A stretch of DNA of 64,000 bases from Nelumbo lutea (lineage: Eukaryota; Streptophyta; Magnoliopsida; Proteales; Nelumbonaceae), in the NCBI GenBank assembly GCA_022828595.1, contig JAKGHH010000002.1, forward strand, positions 82,924,076-82,988,075. The letters are read 5' to 3'. The notes under the pieces were generated by a model that was not told where the DNA came from, ran no database searches, and saw only the letters and a program-made list of their open reading frames with translations. Each line of letters opens with the position of its first letter. Positions within the stretch are counted from its first letter, which is position 1. Shown piece by piece: positions 1-12,600 of this stretch. A program made the translations under genes and the position numbers.

Positions 1-150
1 CTAACATGAGTCTCATAAGTGTCCAGTTTAAGGGTATTACATAGAAACATACCAAAAACACATGAATCAATTATGTATTTTTATTCATTTACAATAAATG
101 TCATCAAGTACATCAATCTGATTAGAGTTAAGGGCATACACTATTTAACA
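1..150 (-). repeat. Family A copia 3' LTR, start of U3, cut by window edge
   Basis: This is the first ~150 bp of a long LTR read on the minus strand. Its outer end, CTATTTAACA at 141-150, is the reverse complement of the family's TGTTAGATAG start with one change. It matches the other LTR of this element near 3715-3863. A purine-rich tract (minus strand GTGCAAGTGGGAGT) adjoins it at 151 as the polypurine tract. The rest of the LTR lies outside the window. Confidence 0.85.
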
Positions 151-860
151 ACTCCCACTTGCACTTAGGTCCAATCGAGTATAAGCCAGAGTCCCATACT
201 TTCCACATGTTTCTCAAACACTTTTTGTGGCAGTGGCTTAGTTAATGGGTCTGCTACATTTTACGTTGATGCTACCTCCTGGATCAGGACGTACCCTTTT
301 CTAACTATCTCCCGCAGTATATGGTACTTCCTCTCGATGTGCTTTGAATTCGAGTAGGTTCATGTCCTTAGCCTAAGCAATGGCTCTAGTGTTATCACAC
401 AACAACGGAATGGGTAATGTGTTGGATGGAGTTACTCCTAATTCCTAAATGAACTTCTTCATCCAAACGGCTTCCTTGGCAGCTTCGCTTGCGGCAACAT
501 ATTCGACCTCGGTTGTGGAATCTGCTATGGACCCCAGTTTGCTACTTTTCCAACTAACAGCACATGATCCTATCATAAAGATATAACCAGATGTAGACTT
601 TCTATCATATGGATCGGATTAGAAATCGACATCTGTATACCCTTGGATCTGTAATGAACTACCTTAAAATATGAGACAAAACTCTTTTGTCCTTCGAAGG
701 TATTTTAATATGTTTTTCACAGCGGTCCAATGCTCCTGCCCTGGGTTAGATTGGTATCTGCTTACCACACTCACTGCCTGAGAAATGTCTGCTTACCATA
801 GGGAATCTCTTTCATGCCCTCAATCTCTTTGGGAATCTTAGGAGACATACCCTTGGAGAG
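151..860 (-). pseudogene. copia RNase H region, element 1
   Basis: The minus strand is homologous to the RNase H parts at 30149-30900 and 63438-64000 of this window, including segments equivalent to the SWKSSKQ and CDSTGAIA stretches visible at 30512-30709. No long open frame survives, so this is a decayed domain recognised by homology within the window. It lies between RT and the polypurine tract, as expected for Ty1/copia. Confidence 0.7.
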
Positions 861-1860
861 AGTGACCCCGTGTCTAAAAGGAACAATTCCTTTTTTGGAG
901 TTCTCCATACTCTATCTTTTGACAATCTTGTCAATGTAAGTAGACTGGGATAATCCTAATATCATCTTCGATCTATCTCTATAGAGTCGAAGACCGAATA
1001 TGTAGGAGGCTTCTCCAAGATCTTTCATGGAGAATTGTTGTAAAGCCATACTTTCACCGTAGTTAACATTCCTACATCATTTCCAATGAGTACAATGTCA
1101 TCTACATACAGAACCAAGAACATAATCTTATCTCCCACTGTCTTCCTATAAACACAAAGCTCATCCAGATTTTGCTCAAAGTCAAACTATTTGACGGTAG
1201 AGTCAAACCAGATGCTCCAACTTCTAGAATCTTACTTAAGTCCATATATGGATTGATTGAGTTTACATACCATGTGTTCCTGACCTGTAGCTATGAAGTC
1301 TTGCGATTGCTACATATAGATATTTTCAGTAAGATCTCCATTCAAGAACACGATTTTGACATCCATTTGCCAAATCTTGTAGTCATGGTATGTTGCTACA
1401 GCTAGCAGGATCCTAATGGATTTAAGCATGGCCACGGGCGAAAAAGTTTCCTCATAATCGATTCCCTCTTTCTAAGTGTACCCTTTCGCCACAAAATGAG
1501 CCTTGTAGGTCTCAACTTTACCATTGGGGCCATTCTTCTTCTTATAGATCCATTTGCAACCAATTGTCTTTACCCCAGGGGGTGGATCTACTAGAGTCCA
1601 GACTCCATTGGTCTCCATTAAGTCCATCTCAACTCTCATGGCATCTACCCACTTCAAGGAATCTATATCCAAAATAGCTTCTGAATAAGTCACGGGATCC
1701 TCCTCACTGGTCGTGACTTCCACCAAATAACTTTCTTGGTTATAGCCGTAACGTACTGGAGGCCTGGAAACCCAAGTAGATCTTCTAGGTTGGTTATTTT
1801 TTTGAACTGGTGGGACATCTCCCACTACCCCTAGGCTCTCCTCATCAAGAACAACTTCCT
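861..1860 (-). pseudogene. copia reverse transcriptase, element 1
   Basis: The frame at 1472-1825 (minus) encodes the start of the copia RT domain, with the family motifs W-x-A-M-x-E-M-D, GVWTLVDPP and GCKWIYKKK. Downstream RT sequence continues to about 861 in broken frames; the YVDD region lies near 1090-1110. In the live family this enzyme copies element RNA into DNA inside cytoplasmic particles. Frames are interrupted several times, so it is not functional. Confidence 0.85.
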
Positions 1861-2049
1861 GATCATGATTATCTAGGATGTAATCTTCCTCTTTGAAGTG
1901 GGCATTTCAACTGCAAAACACCTTTTGCTCTTTCGGATCATAGAACAAGTAACCTATAAAGCATTTGGGGTAACCTATAAATAGGCAATGATTGGTCTTT
2001 GATTCTAATTTGTCAGCACTAGTTTTTTTAACATGTGTTGGACAACCCC

Positions 2050-2870
2050 AAATCTTCAAGTGTCTTACACTTGGTTTCTTACTGGTCCATAGCTCATATG
2101 AAGTTTTAGGAAGGATTTAGTTGGAACCTGGTTCAGCACGTAAATCACAGTCTCTAACGCGAAACCCCAAAAGGATGTGGGTAACTCTAAGTGGACGAGA
2201 AGTGATTGGACCATATCTAATAGAGTCCGGTTTGTCCTCTCTGACACACCGTTTAATTATGGTGTAGCAGGTGGAGCAAGTTGTGATACAATCCCTTTTT
2301 CCTTTAAGTAGTCCTTGAATTCGTCAGAGAGATACTCGTTGCCTCGATCTAATCGAAGGGTCTTAATTTCTCTCCCTAACTGTTTCTCGACTTCTTGTTT
2401 AAACTCTTTTAACTTTTCAAAGGATTCAGACTTATGCCTCATTAGGTACACGTAACCATACCGAGAATAGTCATCGATAAAGGTTATGAAATAAATGTGT
2501 TGGTTACATGTCCTAACATTCATGGGACCACATACATCAATATGTATAAGGTCAAGTGTGCCTGCAGATCTTTCAGGTTTACCGGTAAATGGCCGCTTTG
2601 TCATCTTACTCTGAAGGCAAGGTTCACAGATTGGAAGATCTTCTATAGTTAGAAAATCCAAAGGACCATCCTTTACCAACCTTGTGATACGATCTATGTT
2701 GATGTGGCCAAGTCGGTAATGCTACAGGCATGTGGGATTAACTATATCATGAGTTATCTTCTTGGGGATTATTTCCGACATAGTTTCAGTAATGTTTGTT
2801 TCCAAAGAAGGAATAGAGAACATAGAGACCGTTCTTAAGTTCTCCGTATGCAAGGAATTTGTTATTCCAT
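2050..2870 (-). pseudogene. copia integrase, element 1
   Basis: Minus-strand frames at 2257-2679 and 2065-2247 hold the zinc-binding end (CEPCLQSK), the core with LIHIDVCGP and FIDDYSRYGYVYLM, and the acidic segment around RLDRGNEYLSDEF; a later part contains ERTNRTLLDMV. The D-D-E catalytic residues are recognisable. A stop and frame change between 2247 and 2257 break the domain. Role in the family: inserting element cDNA into chromosomes. Confidence 0.85.
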
Positions 2871-2984
2871 TTAATAGTAATCACAATACTAAATAAGATA
2901 GAATAACCATCCAATCACAATTTTGAGACTGAAATCAAATTTCTTCTTAAATTAGGTACGAAAAGACAATCTTTAAGTACAATT

Positions 2985-3149
2985 GTTTATTCTCTGAAAA
3001 CTAGTTCTATAGTTCCTATGGTTGTAGCTGCAACTATTGTAGAAGTCCCCAAGTAGAGTGTTATTTTTCCATCACTCAGTCTTCTGCTTATCTTGAACAC
3101 CTGTAGTGAGTTACACGCATGATTTAAAGCCCCAGAGTCAATACACCCA
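2985..3149 (-). pseudogene. copia protease remnant fused to LTR U3, element 1
   Basis: The minus strand reads CIDSGALNHACNSLQ, the active-site D-S-G of copia aspartic protease, followed by the segment that precedes integrase. Upstream of it the sequence turns into LTR U3 near 3149, with no gag or zinc knuckle. This marks the breakpoint of a deletion that removed U5, the primer-binding site, leader and gag. Confidence 0.75.
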
Positions 3150-3184
3150 AAATTAAAACTCTTTGCAAATATTTTGAAACCATA

Positions 3185-3234
<50 letters not shown>

Positions 3235-3863
3235 GTATATTTTGCAAAAACAAGTTTCAATGTTTGAAATCAACTGTCGATAGTTTAGGTTTCCATCAGA
3301 GAGAGTGCATCCTTGATCATTCACTTTGTCCAACAAAGGGGTTGATCTTGTCACTATGATCACCCATTCAGATGAATTCTTGGACTGTCCTAACATACCC
3401 AAGTTTTGACCCCCTCTAAGGATCTCATTGATTGGCATATCAAAGATGGCCCAATCCGACACCTAGTGCGGTACCATAATCGAGTACAAGGGTCAAGTGT
3501 AACATTCCAATTTTGCCCATCTATATCTAAGGTCCAGGGCAATACTGGAATTTTAGTTCGGTTCAGGGTTTCAAGAAAACCCACACTACATGCACCTCAG
3601 GTCTCACCTTGGCAGTTGAGACAAGCCACTCCAATCAACTTGGCGGCGCATCAGTGTCAGCCTTGGCAGGATAAATCTCCCCAAATCTATCCAATGGTTG
3701 TGAAGATTCTAATCTAACACGAGTCTCATAAGTGTCCAGTTTAAGGGTATTATATAGAAACATACAAAAAACACATGAATCAATTATGTACATTTATTCA
3801 TTTACAATAAATGTCATCAAGTACATCAATATGATTGGAGCTAAGGGCACACACTATCTAATA
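3150..3863 (-). repeat. Family A copia 5' LTR, U3 part only, element 1
   Basis: This is homologous on the minus strand to the first ~710 bp of the LTR (compare 43210-43920). It ends at 3854-3863 with CTATCTAATA, a mutated form of the family terminus CTATCTAACA. It includes a long CA/TA microsatellite. The U3 3' part, R and U5 are deleted. Confidence 0.8.
3187..3240. repeat. (AC)n-(AT)n microsatellite inside LTR U3
   Basis: About 40 bp of uninterrupted AC dinucleotides are followed by a short AT run. It sits at the same LTR position where the other copies in this window carry TA or CATA runs. Confidence 0.95.
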
Positions 3864-6320
3864 GAGACGATAAAAGACAAAGAGGATTATAAAAGAAGGA
3901 TTTTACGACTTATAGTTGCAGATTTTGAACTAGAGATTTAACGGTTGTTTTCAAATATTCTTTGAAATGTGTCACTGGTTCCCCGATCGCCTTTTTTCTT
4001 TGGGATAATAGCTGATAAGGGCAACTTGAGAGAGATTTATTCAGTTGCTTGGAGGAGGAAGATGATGATCAATGTTGTTGTCCTTATTATATATTTTTTA
4101 GAAAAATTAATCTACTTTAGAAATTATATTAAAAGAATTATTTTTATTGATATTAGGGCCAAAAAGTTGCCCTTATCAACTATAAACCCTTATAGTTCAT
4201 TTGTTTTGCACGACTAGGATGGAAAAATAGGAATCTTTGAAGAATTTTCCTATTTTCCCATGTTTGTTTTGAGCAGATTGTTGAGATGTGATGAGAATTG
4301 GGTTCTCATTTTTTAGGATGTGGGGTCTCACCAAATAGGTGCGACCCCACTGCGAAAAGAAAGAAGTGCAAAAATTTTATCAAAGGGAGGCAACCATCTT
4401 TTTCTCAGCCACCATCTAACCATCTTCTCATCGGTGCCATCTCCGGCGATCTTTCTCGAAGGTAAGCTCATATTTGGGTTCCTCTCACGATTTCTGTTCG
4501 TTTCTGTACCATTTTTACCTATTTTCATGAATGAGTTCCCCACGAGATTTTCGTTCGTCTTCTTCTCAGCCGCTGTCCAACCATCTTCTGATTGGTGCCA
4601 TTTCCGGCGATCTTTTCACCGACGCCATCTCCGTCCAAATCTATCATCTGGTATCTACACATTTCTAGATCTATGTTTTTTCTAGGTCTGTTGTAGATTT
4701 GTTCTCAAATACATTCGTCCTCTTCTCAATCTGTGTTTTGTTCCAAAGTTGTCGTTATGCTTATGCTTATGTTTATGCTTGATATTACATTTTCATTTCT
4801 TAATATGATTACTGCTCTAGGTTATTGATTTGTGGTAGTTGTTAGACATTTTCTTTCAAGAATCCAGTGATTTCTATTTTAAAGCTGCAACTCAGAAAAA
4901 AAATTGTTCCTTGATAGCGTAGATATTCACAGAATTCATGAATTCATTCTTTCAAAATGGTTGCATGTTTTCTCTTTTTAAATGCATATTTAAATCTTTG
5001 AAAGGATTTAAATATGCTAATACCATGTGAAAGATAGGTATTAAACCGGGGGCATCTTTCTAATATGTTAATAGCCAAACCCTGTATCATTGGGTTGGTT
5101 CTTTTTGGTTTTGTTGGGTATACCTGACCCATTGACAACCCTAGTTAGGGATATAATATGGAAACCCTATCCCCTAGCCTTCATAACATTTGCTTCGTTC
5201 AATAAATACTTCGATAACTCATTGACAGGGAAACAATACCAGCATGGGAGGAAATATTTTCTAAGGACAACATAAACACATCAACATGGAATCTTGATAA
5301 GAAGCATAGAATATCACTTCCATCCATCAAGGAATAGATTTCTTTTTCTCCAGCATCCAGATCTACAATCTAGTTTATAGACACCCTATCACCATTACAC
5401 AGGCTGAAATAAATGAAAAAAATTAAATTCATTCCTATGTCTCATTGATTGCATGAAGAGCAACAGTGCTTGAAACTGACAATTATAAAAAAAAAAGCAA
5501 TGCTTAAAGTTGTCTTTTGAAACTATCATGGTGAATGATTGGCTGAATTGTAAAAAACATTCAGGCTACTTTTTTAATGTAACAAGACATCAACCATCCT
5601 AAGATAAACCTCACAAAGAAAATAAAGCAAAATGTTCAGAAGCATAAAGACCACAAAATGATTTGTTGAACTCCCAATCTATAGTGCATTTCTTTAGTTA
5701 GAAAGAGAAGTGAACAGTATAAGAATTACCCCAAACACAATATAGATCCTAAAGCTGAGTATAGAATATTTATAACAAACACACAAATAAGTTGGGTATA
5801 GAATATTTACTATATAAGAATTTTTAATTGTGCCATATCATCACGTCTCCCCAAAACAAGTCTTGTGATGTAAAATTGAAGAATGTATGAATTTGTCAAA
5901 CTCGAATGGATCCAACAATCTTGTAAAATTTTCTCAACAATCAAACATTGGGAAGCAGATTTAGCAGGATATATGGTCTCAACAACCAAACACAAGCAAC
6001 AGGATTGAGAAAACGGACAGTTAATAAAAACACAATTTTGAGATTTAAAAAGGGTAAATTGACCCACGAGTACGAGGTCTTAACCCTCTCTCACGGCTAA
6101 ATCAGAGGGCTTTTGTCAGATATCTAACAGATTTTATTTGAGTGGTGCCGTAGGATTGGCTGATCAGATCCTGTGGCATTATCACTGCGAAAACCACGTT
6201 GATGGATGAGATGAGAGAATAATGGCGACTTTTTTGGGATTCCTATTTTTTATCAGGAAAGACACGCTGGGGGTTAGTGATATTGTGGATTTTGACCTTA
6301 TTGTCGGAATTTTTAATTAT
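3864..6320. other. Intergenic spacer, no supported gene
   Basis: AT-rich, non-repetitive at the level I can judge, and without a convincing coding region. 4400-4690 holds a CT-rich block in which a ~45-bp segment (TCTCAGCC...CCGGCGATCT) occurs twice, near 4404-4452 and 4564-4613; the first copy is followed by AAGGTAAGC, which looks like a splice donor. 5090-5145 resembles one arm of a terminal repeat (GGGTATACCTGACCCATTGA). The 85-codon frame at 5810-6067 (minus) has no recognisable motif. Confidence 0.5.
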
Positions 6321-6328
6321 TATAAATA
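6321..6328 (+). promoter_or_regulatory. Putative TATA box of the R3H-SUZ gene
   Basis: TATAAATA lies 188 bp upstream of the start codon at 6516 in an AT-rich stretch. Transcription would start about 25-35 bp further on, giving a ~165-nt 5' UTR that is purine-rich at 6420-6460 and CT-rich just before the ATG. This is an inference from spacing and consensus; transcript 5' ends are not visible in the sequence. Confidence 0.5.
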
Positions 6329-6515
6329 TAAAATCGCAATCCATTGTTTATTTTTTCTCTTTTGTGGCATTGAGTTTTCCGAAGCTGAGGAAGGTGTTCT
6401 TCCTAGCCCTTCTTTGACAAGGGAGGAGAGAGAGGAGAAGAAGAGGCAATTATAGAGGTAAACGAGTGGAAATCTTTAGGACACAGGAGCACTTCTTCTC
6501 TTTCTCCCATAAGAT

Positions 6516-6636
6516 ATGGATTGTCTTCTCTTGGCGCACGATGGCTCATCCTCACAGAAAGACAACGATGCAGTGATTTCTATGGTGGATTCCTTTTTAA
6601 AGGAGGCCCTTGAGAACCCTCGCCATCGCCTCACCG
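6516..6636 (+). CDS. R3H-SUZ gene exon 1 (residues 1-40 + 1 nt)
   Basis: It encodes the N-terminus, including MVDSFLKEALENPRHRLT, the lead-in to plant R3H domains (usual form MVDPFL.EAL.NPRHRLT). The donor is CACCG|GTTAGC. The exon ends in phase 1, and the following exon supplies TT to complete Val41, giving RHRLT-V-LRMELD, which fits the family. It is too short to appear as a long open frame. Confidence 0.88.
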
Positions 6637-9600
6637 GTTAGCTTCATCTCGTTCACTTTTGCTTTGTTTTTAAATCCATGCTTGCTTGTGTTGAACTTTG
6701 CCTTTTTTTTATTTTTCTACTCTTTGTAGGGTTTGTTGTCCTATTTTTGTTTCTTTTTAGGTTTTATTGATGCATTTTGATTTATGCGAGATGGGTTTGA
6801 TTCGATTATTCTCTATGTATGATTGTTGTTCAGTTATTTGAAAATTTGTTTGATTGGATTTGTGGGGTTTGTTAGGATATTGCAACTTTTCTTTTCTTTT
6901 TTCTTTTTCCTTGATTTTTTCCCCTTTCCAAGAGGTTAGTGTGCTTAGGTCCTTTGATCTGGTGACCTTGATACTGAATCTTTTTAGGGTTACCGTTTCT
7001 CATTTAGGGTATTCTTTTCCAAAGAAAGATCTGCGAGTTTTGTATTGACCGTTAGGTCTGAATATTCTGGAGTGTATCATTGTGTGTTCACAATTGGTTT
7101 GTAATTGGTCTTGAGTTCTTCGTAGACCTGAACGCTATAACTTGGAAATTGGAATTATCATGATAATGTTCCTTTAGGTATTATCAGAGCTCGATGTACT
7201 CAGATTACTATATCCCATATCCTAGTTTTGATACTCTTCGACCTTCCTCCATGCTGGAATTAAGACGAACAGGATTTCCATTTGATAGTCAATACCTGGA
7301 ACTTGTTTCCACGATTTTGGATCCTTTTGGTCTGGTCTAGCACTGTCACATGGAGATTTCTGAACAGTTGCAAGCTAAGTTCTGTTCTAACATGTAATAA
7401 AGGGAAATAAATCCCCTCCCTCCCCCTGCTCTGAAGTGAATTTGAGGGCTTCGTATATAACTATATATATAGAATTATAGATAAAAATTACTAGTTTAAG
7501 ACTGATAAAAAAATAAAAAAGTAATGCTGGTTTTAGACATACTGAATCTAGTTGTCCTTTGGGGGGTTATTAATGTTAGAAACAATGTTCAAATGGGTGA
7601 TAAGACATCACCCAACCCGGGAAAAACATCAGCCTAACCCCTTATACCTAAAAAAATAGCCCTGAAAATCAATTACATTTTGAGATACCCACCCCAACCA
7701 AAGCTGAAAACCCGCAAAAACATAACATCCCCTTCCATTGAAACTCATACAAGCAAGCAAAACTGATAACTGCCACTGTAAGTACATGTAATCCACCATA
7801 ACTCTAATCGCAAACACTCATTCTAAAATAAAATTACGCAGACCCGTAATGGGCCACAGTGCAACGGGTTCACGAGCCATTGCAGAATACATAACAAACT
7901 CAAGAAACTGTTGTGTAATTATGACGAATTGAAAATCGTGGGTACCGAAATACCAAGAAGATGATGAAGCCATTGGATGAGACACGCCATACTAGTCCTG
8001 ATGATACGACAACACAGGAGACCCACGAAAGGAAGTAGCACATGTATACTGCGAAGAATCCTCGGATGAAAGGAAACTTCATCCTAGGAAAATCTCGTTT
8101 GACATGTGGCGAACCCTGAGTAGTGTCCTTCTGGCAGCCGATACCGAATCAAAGATCCCCTTCCCTAATAAGAATCGATCCTTTTGGATGTTTCTCTAAA
8201 AAGCCTCAGGATCTTCCCTATATAAGGAGGACTGGACATGATGAGGATGACACTATCATTACCCAGCTCCGCTTGACTGATCATATAGTCTTTACTAACT
8301 TGGCCCTTCTTCGTCCTTCAAGGAGACTACCCTACCTAGCCTCACCACCACACTTTTAACAGAAGGCTACCTGGCGAGAAATATATATCTATTTAGGTAG
8401 GCTGTGGAAGGGCTTGAGTTATTTTATTTTGAAATGGGTGAGTTGTGTTGGTGTATTGTGGTGCGATAGCCCTCCAATGTTTTGGCAATGGAATGTTTGT
8501 GTTTAGGTTGTTTGTAATTCAATACTGGTGGTGTGGGCTATTTCTCGTGTTTTGTTGATATTGTGTGTACATGCAACCTTGTTTGTTGCATGTAGCGGTG
8601 AATCTTGCTGTCAGTTTGAGTATTGATAATCGGGTGCTAATTGGCTAGCGGGTACGTACATTGGCGGTTACATTTGAATCATAGCAACGGTAACCTGTTT
8701 CCTTTCTGTTTGGGTTCTGACGTGATGGTACGTTTCCAAATGGAAATGTGACAGGTAGTCCAGGTGGTCATCATTTCCCTGCAGCGCCGTTTTGATTGCT
8801 AGAGAGCCCCCGAACTTCTTTTAAAAGGGAATGGGAGAGGTGGTCTATTCCCATTCATTTTTGGTTAAGTTGTTGTGTGTCCTTCATCGTAGTTGTGTTG
8901 TCGTTCTTGTTTTTCCTCTGTCTTCTGTGCATTCTGCTTTAGGGTTCTTGGTGACTCTTGTTTTTAATGGTGCCTCGAAGCAGTCTAAGGGTTCAAGAAG
9001 AAGTCCCGTAAATGAGAAGACGTAGTGCAGAAAGCGTGTCCATTTGTGGAGTTTGTTCAGGAAGTAGATACGACTCAGCTACTTACTGAATATGAGTCTG
9101 CAGGGGAGGTTGATTTGGGTAGGGGGTTCTGGCCTCCCATGCTTGTGACTATGGGTAAGGATGATACTTTTGATGTCGTTGAAGGTAAGGAACTCATCTG
9201 TTTATATGGGTGACAGACATGCAAAGTCATCTACTGCTGCATAGAGCCAAGAACTGTGGGTTCCGATGGCTCCACCAGTTATACTTCATGGGCGTCATTC
9301 ATCTTGGAGAACCCCATGTATTGCAGACTACTGCGTGTTGCAGGCTTGCTGAGGTTTGTCAATTGCTTCATGGGTCTTTGAGGGGGTGACAATGTTGATT
9401 TCATGGAGCCATTGGTGGTGCATTGGTGTTGCTGTACCCACACTTTCGTTGGTGCGTATGGAGAGTTCAGCATTACAATAGAAGATGTCGTGGCTTTATT
9501 GGCGGTGCCTCTGGTTGGTATTGTATTAGCGCGTCATCTCCAGCACTTGGAAATCATTCTTGGGGAGTTGATTCCAATGTACAAAGAGTTGGTTGTCGAG

Positions 9601-12600
9601 ATAGACCACTTTAAGTTGAAAATGGATTCCACTTCTACTTGTGGCAAGATGCCACTTGATGGGTGGATGAAGTACTGGTTCGAATATCATGGTGTGGAAG
9701 ATGAATAGTAACTTCATTCTTTATGTAGCCTACAGATTTCTCTTCCCTGGTGCCCCTGACCATGGACTATGCACCCGGCACCTGACATTGGCACTTTTGG
9801 CCTCTAGTGGACATCAGCTACCATTGGCATCGGTGTTTCTTGGCTATCTGAATGAGCAGATAGACGACACAGTCCATTAGATTATGGACCCTAGATGAAC
9901 ACGCCAATCCTCGTATGCATTTTGCTCGTTTCTGCTCATGTTTCTTTGCGAACATTTTGATTTGGATGTTAGCCCTCGTGATCTTTCTTCCTTCCGTGTG
10001 CATGCCACTATGCTGGATGAAGCGGAATTATGAGGTTTTCTTTGACGTCTGTCAAGGGAAGCGATGGTTGAACGCAAAAAGGGGAAAGAATTTTGGTATC
10101 AACAGAATAGAAGCTTGATTTGCTAGTTTTGACAGCTTTGTGGCTCGCCCTTATGTTGACTATGTGCCCAATGCAATGCCTTTCTGCGTGGTGTTGATCA
10201 GCTGTGTGTTGTTGGTGTTGATTGATAATCCTGTGGTTAGTGTCGCTTGTTTGGTGCTGTGGCCTGGGGTTCTTTGCTTTTTGGACAGGTCAAGGGAGGC
10301 CCAGTCCAGCGTTTGTCGTCCGGATTGCCTTTTACCCCAATTTGGATATGACAGCCCGGGCTCGTAGTTCCTTCAACATGGGAGTGAAGATGTATTTTGG
10401 CAACGACACAATGACTGCGTTTGCTGGGATTTTGTGTTTCCATTGGCAGGGTTCAAGCGTATTGGAGTCTGTAGTTCACTTCGTTGTGGGTACCTTTGTG
10501 CATTACTTGGCAGGTTCCATATGTTTATGGTGGTGGAACCCTGTCCAAGGCACACAATTCTTCCTCTTTTCCTTAGCAATCTAAATATACCAGCCTCAAA
10601 CAAAAAGACAAGAGATTGGTAGGTGGTAACCAGCTTCATCATTAGCCTAGAATGGTGGTGGGTTCCAGATGTTTAGATTGCTGGTATATTTAGATTGCTA
10701 TGGATAATTTGGGAAGAAAGGAATGCAAGAATACTTGATGAAAAAGAAAGAAGCATGCAAATCATATATGAGTATATCATGGAAAGGGCAATCGATCGGG
10801 CAAAATCATTGGGTATCTTCTTGCATTGCTCATATGGTGATCTTTAGAAGTGGCTGCACCATCGACAAGGAAGAGTAAATTGCATAAAGATTTGGAGCCA
10901 CCAAAAATAGTTTCATAAAATTAAATTTTTGATGGAAGTGGCTTTGGAAATCCAGGCCCTTTGGGGGTTAGAGAAGTTTTTAAGGATAAGGAAGGTCATA
11001 TCTTAGCATTCTCAGCTTCTCTGGTTGGGGTGACTAATGGCTATTTTCTTTGGGGTATAAAAAGCAAAAGAAATGAACTTGGAGAAAATAATCATTGAAG
11101 AGGATTCTCATGTGGTTTTTGGTTGGCTAAAAGATGAGAGAATTAGACTCGTAGAGAGGTGAAACAGATATAACAAGGAATCTGGATATTAAAATGCAAT
11201 GGGTACAAGAGATGCAAGTGGGGTGGCTGTTACACTTGCCAAACAAGGAGTTAGTAGGGGTCACTTGTATTAAGCTCAATTGTAAATTATTAGTTCACTA
11301 TTCATACAAAGTACCTTGTTGATATTTCAGGTTGTAAATATTATTTTATTATTTACATAATATAAAAGTTGTGATTAACATATGAGTATGCTTTTTGTGA
11401 TGTTGTATTGCTATCATTTTATGAGTTTAAAATATAACAGATTGACTTTTAATTATAATTGTATTATGTATAATTTGGAAAATTTTATTAATTAAATGAA
11501 GAAGGAAACAATCATCTATAATGATAAACTGAATATTTATAAAAAAATGATAAACTGAAGAATAAGCATTGAGATAAATTATTTGAACGATTGTATATAC
11601 AATCTGCAAACCTTATATATTGATGTGATTGACAAAGTAATGCTTGTTGAGAACAACATAAAATATATTAAAGGACTGGAGAATATCTCAAGATAGATTC
11701 TAATAATTTTTGATGTTAATACTTGTAGAAATAGAAAAATTAGAAAATATGTGAATTTTTAAACCATGATGAGAAGCAAGAATTTTATTGTTTTGTGGAA
11801 GAAGGAACAAAAGGCTAAAAAGATAATATGCAGTGTAAATGTTGTAAAAAACTTACCTCATTTCCCAGTATTGACAATTGTGGTAATTCTGGGTTGTTAC
11901 ACAAAAAAGGTCCTATAAATGATTTTGTGGAGTGAAGTGTAACTGTTTTGATTTTGATTGTTTTAAACTAAATAATTGGAGAAGAAAACATGGTTAATGT
12001 ATTGTTGCAAGTTACCTGTATGTCGAGATGTTTTAGCATGCCACTCTAGAATGGAATAAATATGCATAATGGATATTTAATGTTCTTTCAACAAGTAATT
12101 TATAGGGGCCTATAAGGATCTAAGTAGGTCACCTGTTTGTGGTTATGCAGCACAGTGCTAGTGATCTTAGTGTTTTAAAAGCACAAATCACTAGAAAATT
12201 ATAAGGGTCTTTTAGAACAATGGGGTTTTGGTGCAAAATGGTGCAAATGGATAAAGTTATGTTGGCAGCGCCAGACTTTATATTTATAGATTAGGGCGAC
12301 CATACAATATAAAAAGAAAGAAAAAGACCAAAGTGCCCCTTGTGGCACATAACAATATTACATTAGATAAATTGTTTGATCCCTCGACTTTCAGTTGGCC
12401 AAGGAAGGGGGAAGATTACTTTGGGAGTGCATAAGAGCTGCAGTGGTTTGGACATTGTGGGAAGAAAGAAACAAGTGACTTTTGAGGAGAAAAAAGAAGT
12501 AAAGAGGCTTTGAAGAAATTATAATGGTAAAGGTGACACATTGGGTGGAGACAACAAACTTGTTTCCTGACTTCACATTTGATGATATTATTAGACAAGG

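Larger units (their letters stand above)
1..3863 (-). mobile_element. Ty1/copia element 1 (family A), deleted and degenerate
   Basis: Order along the minus strand: truncated 5' LTR (3150-3863), protease remnant, integrase, reverse transcriptase, RNase H, polypurine tract, 3' LTR (1-150). The copia order, with integrase before RT, is clear. U5, primer-binding site, leader and gag are missing: the protease remnant joins directly to U3 near 3149. Pol is split by stops and frameshifts. It cannot be autonomous. Confidence 0.88.

Noticed and set aside
1172..1405. Plus-strand frame across element 1
   Set aside because: It is the antisense shadow of the copia reverse transcriptase; the same shadow recurs at 29651-29869, 40458-40865 and 62880-63113.
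3124..3462. 112-codon minus frame running through the AC microsatellite
   Set aside because: Encoded Cys-Val repeats come from the dinucleotide run; the sequence is LTR U3.
5810..6067. 85-codon minus-strand frame
   Set aside because: No domain, no gene context, composition like the surrounding spacer.
6222..6455. 77-codon frame upstream of the R3H-SUZ start
   Set aside because: It overlaps the TATA-like region and 5' UTR and has no motif or homology I recognise.
10140..10642. Several overlapping frames on both strands suggestive of a gene
   Set aside because: They are debris of the mobile-domain pseudogene and adjacent inverted repeat; no consistent frame.
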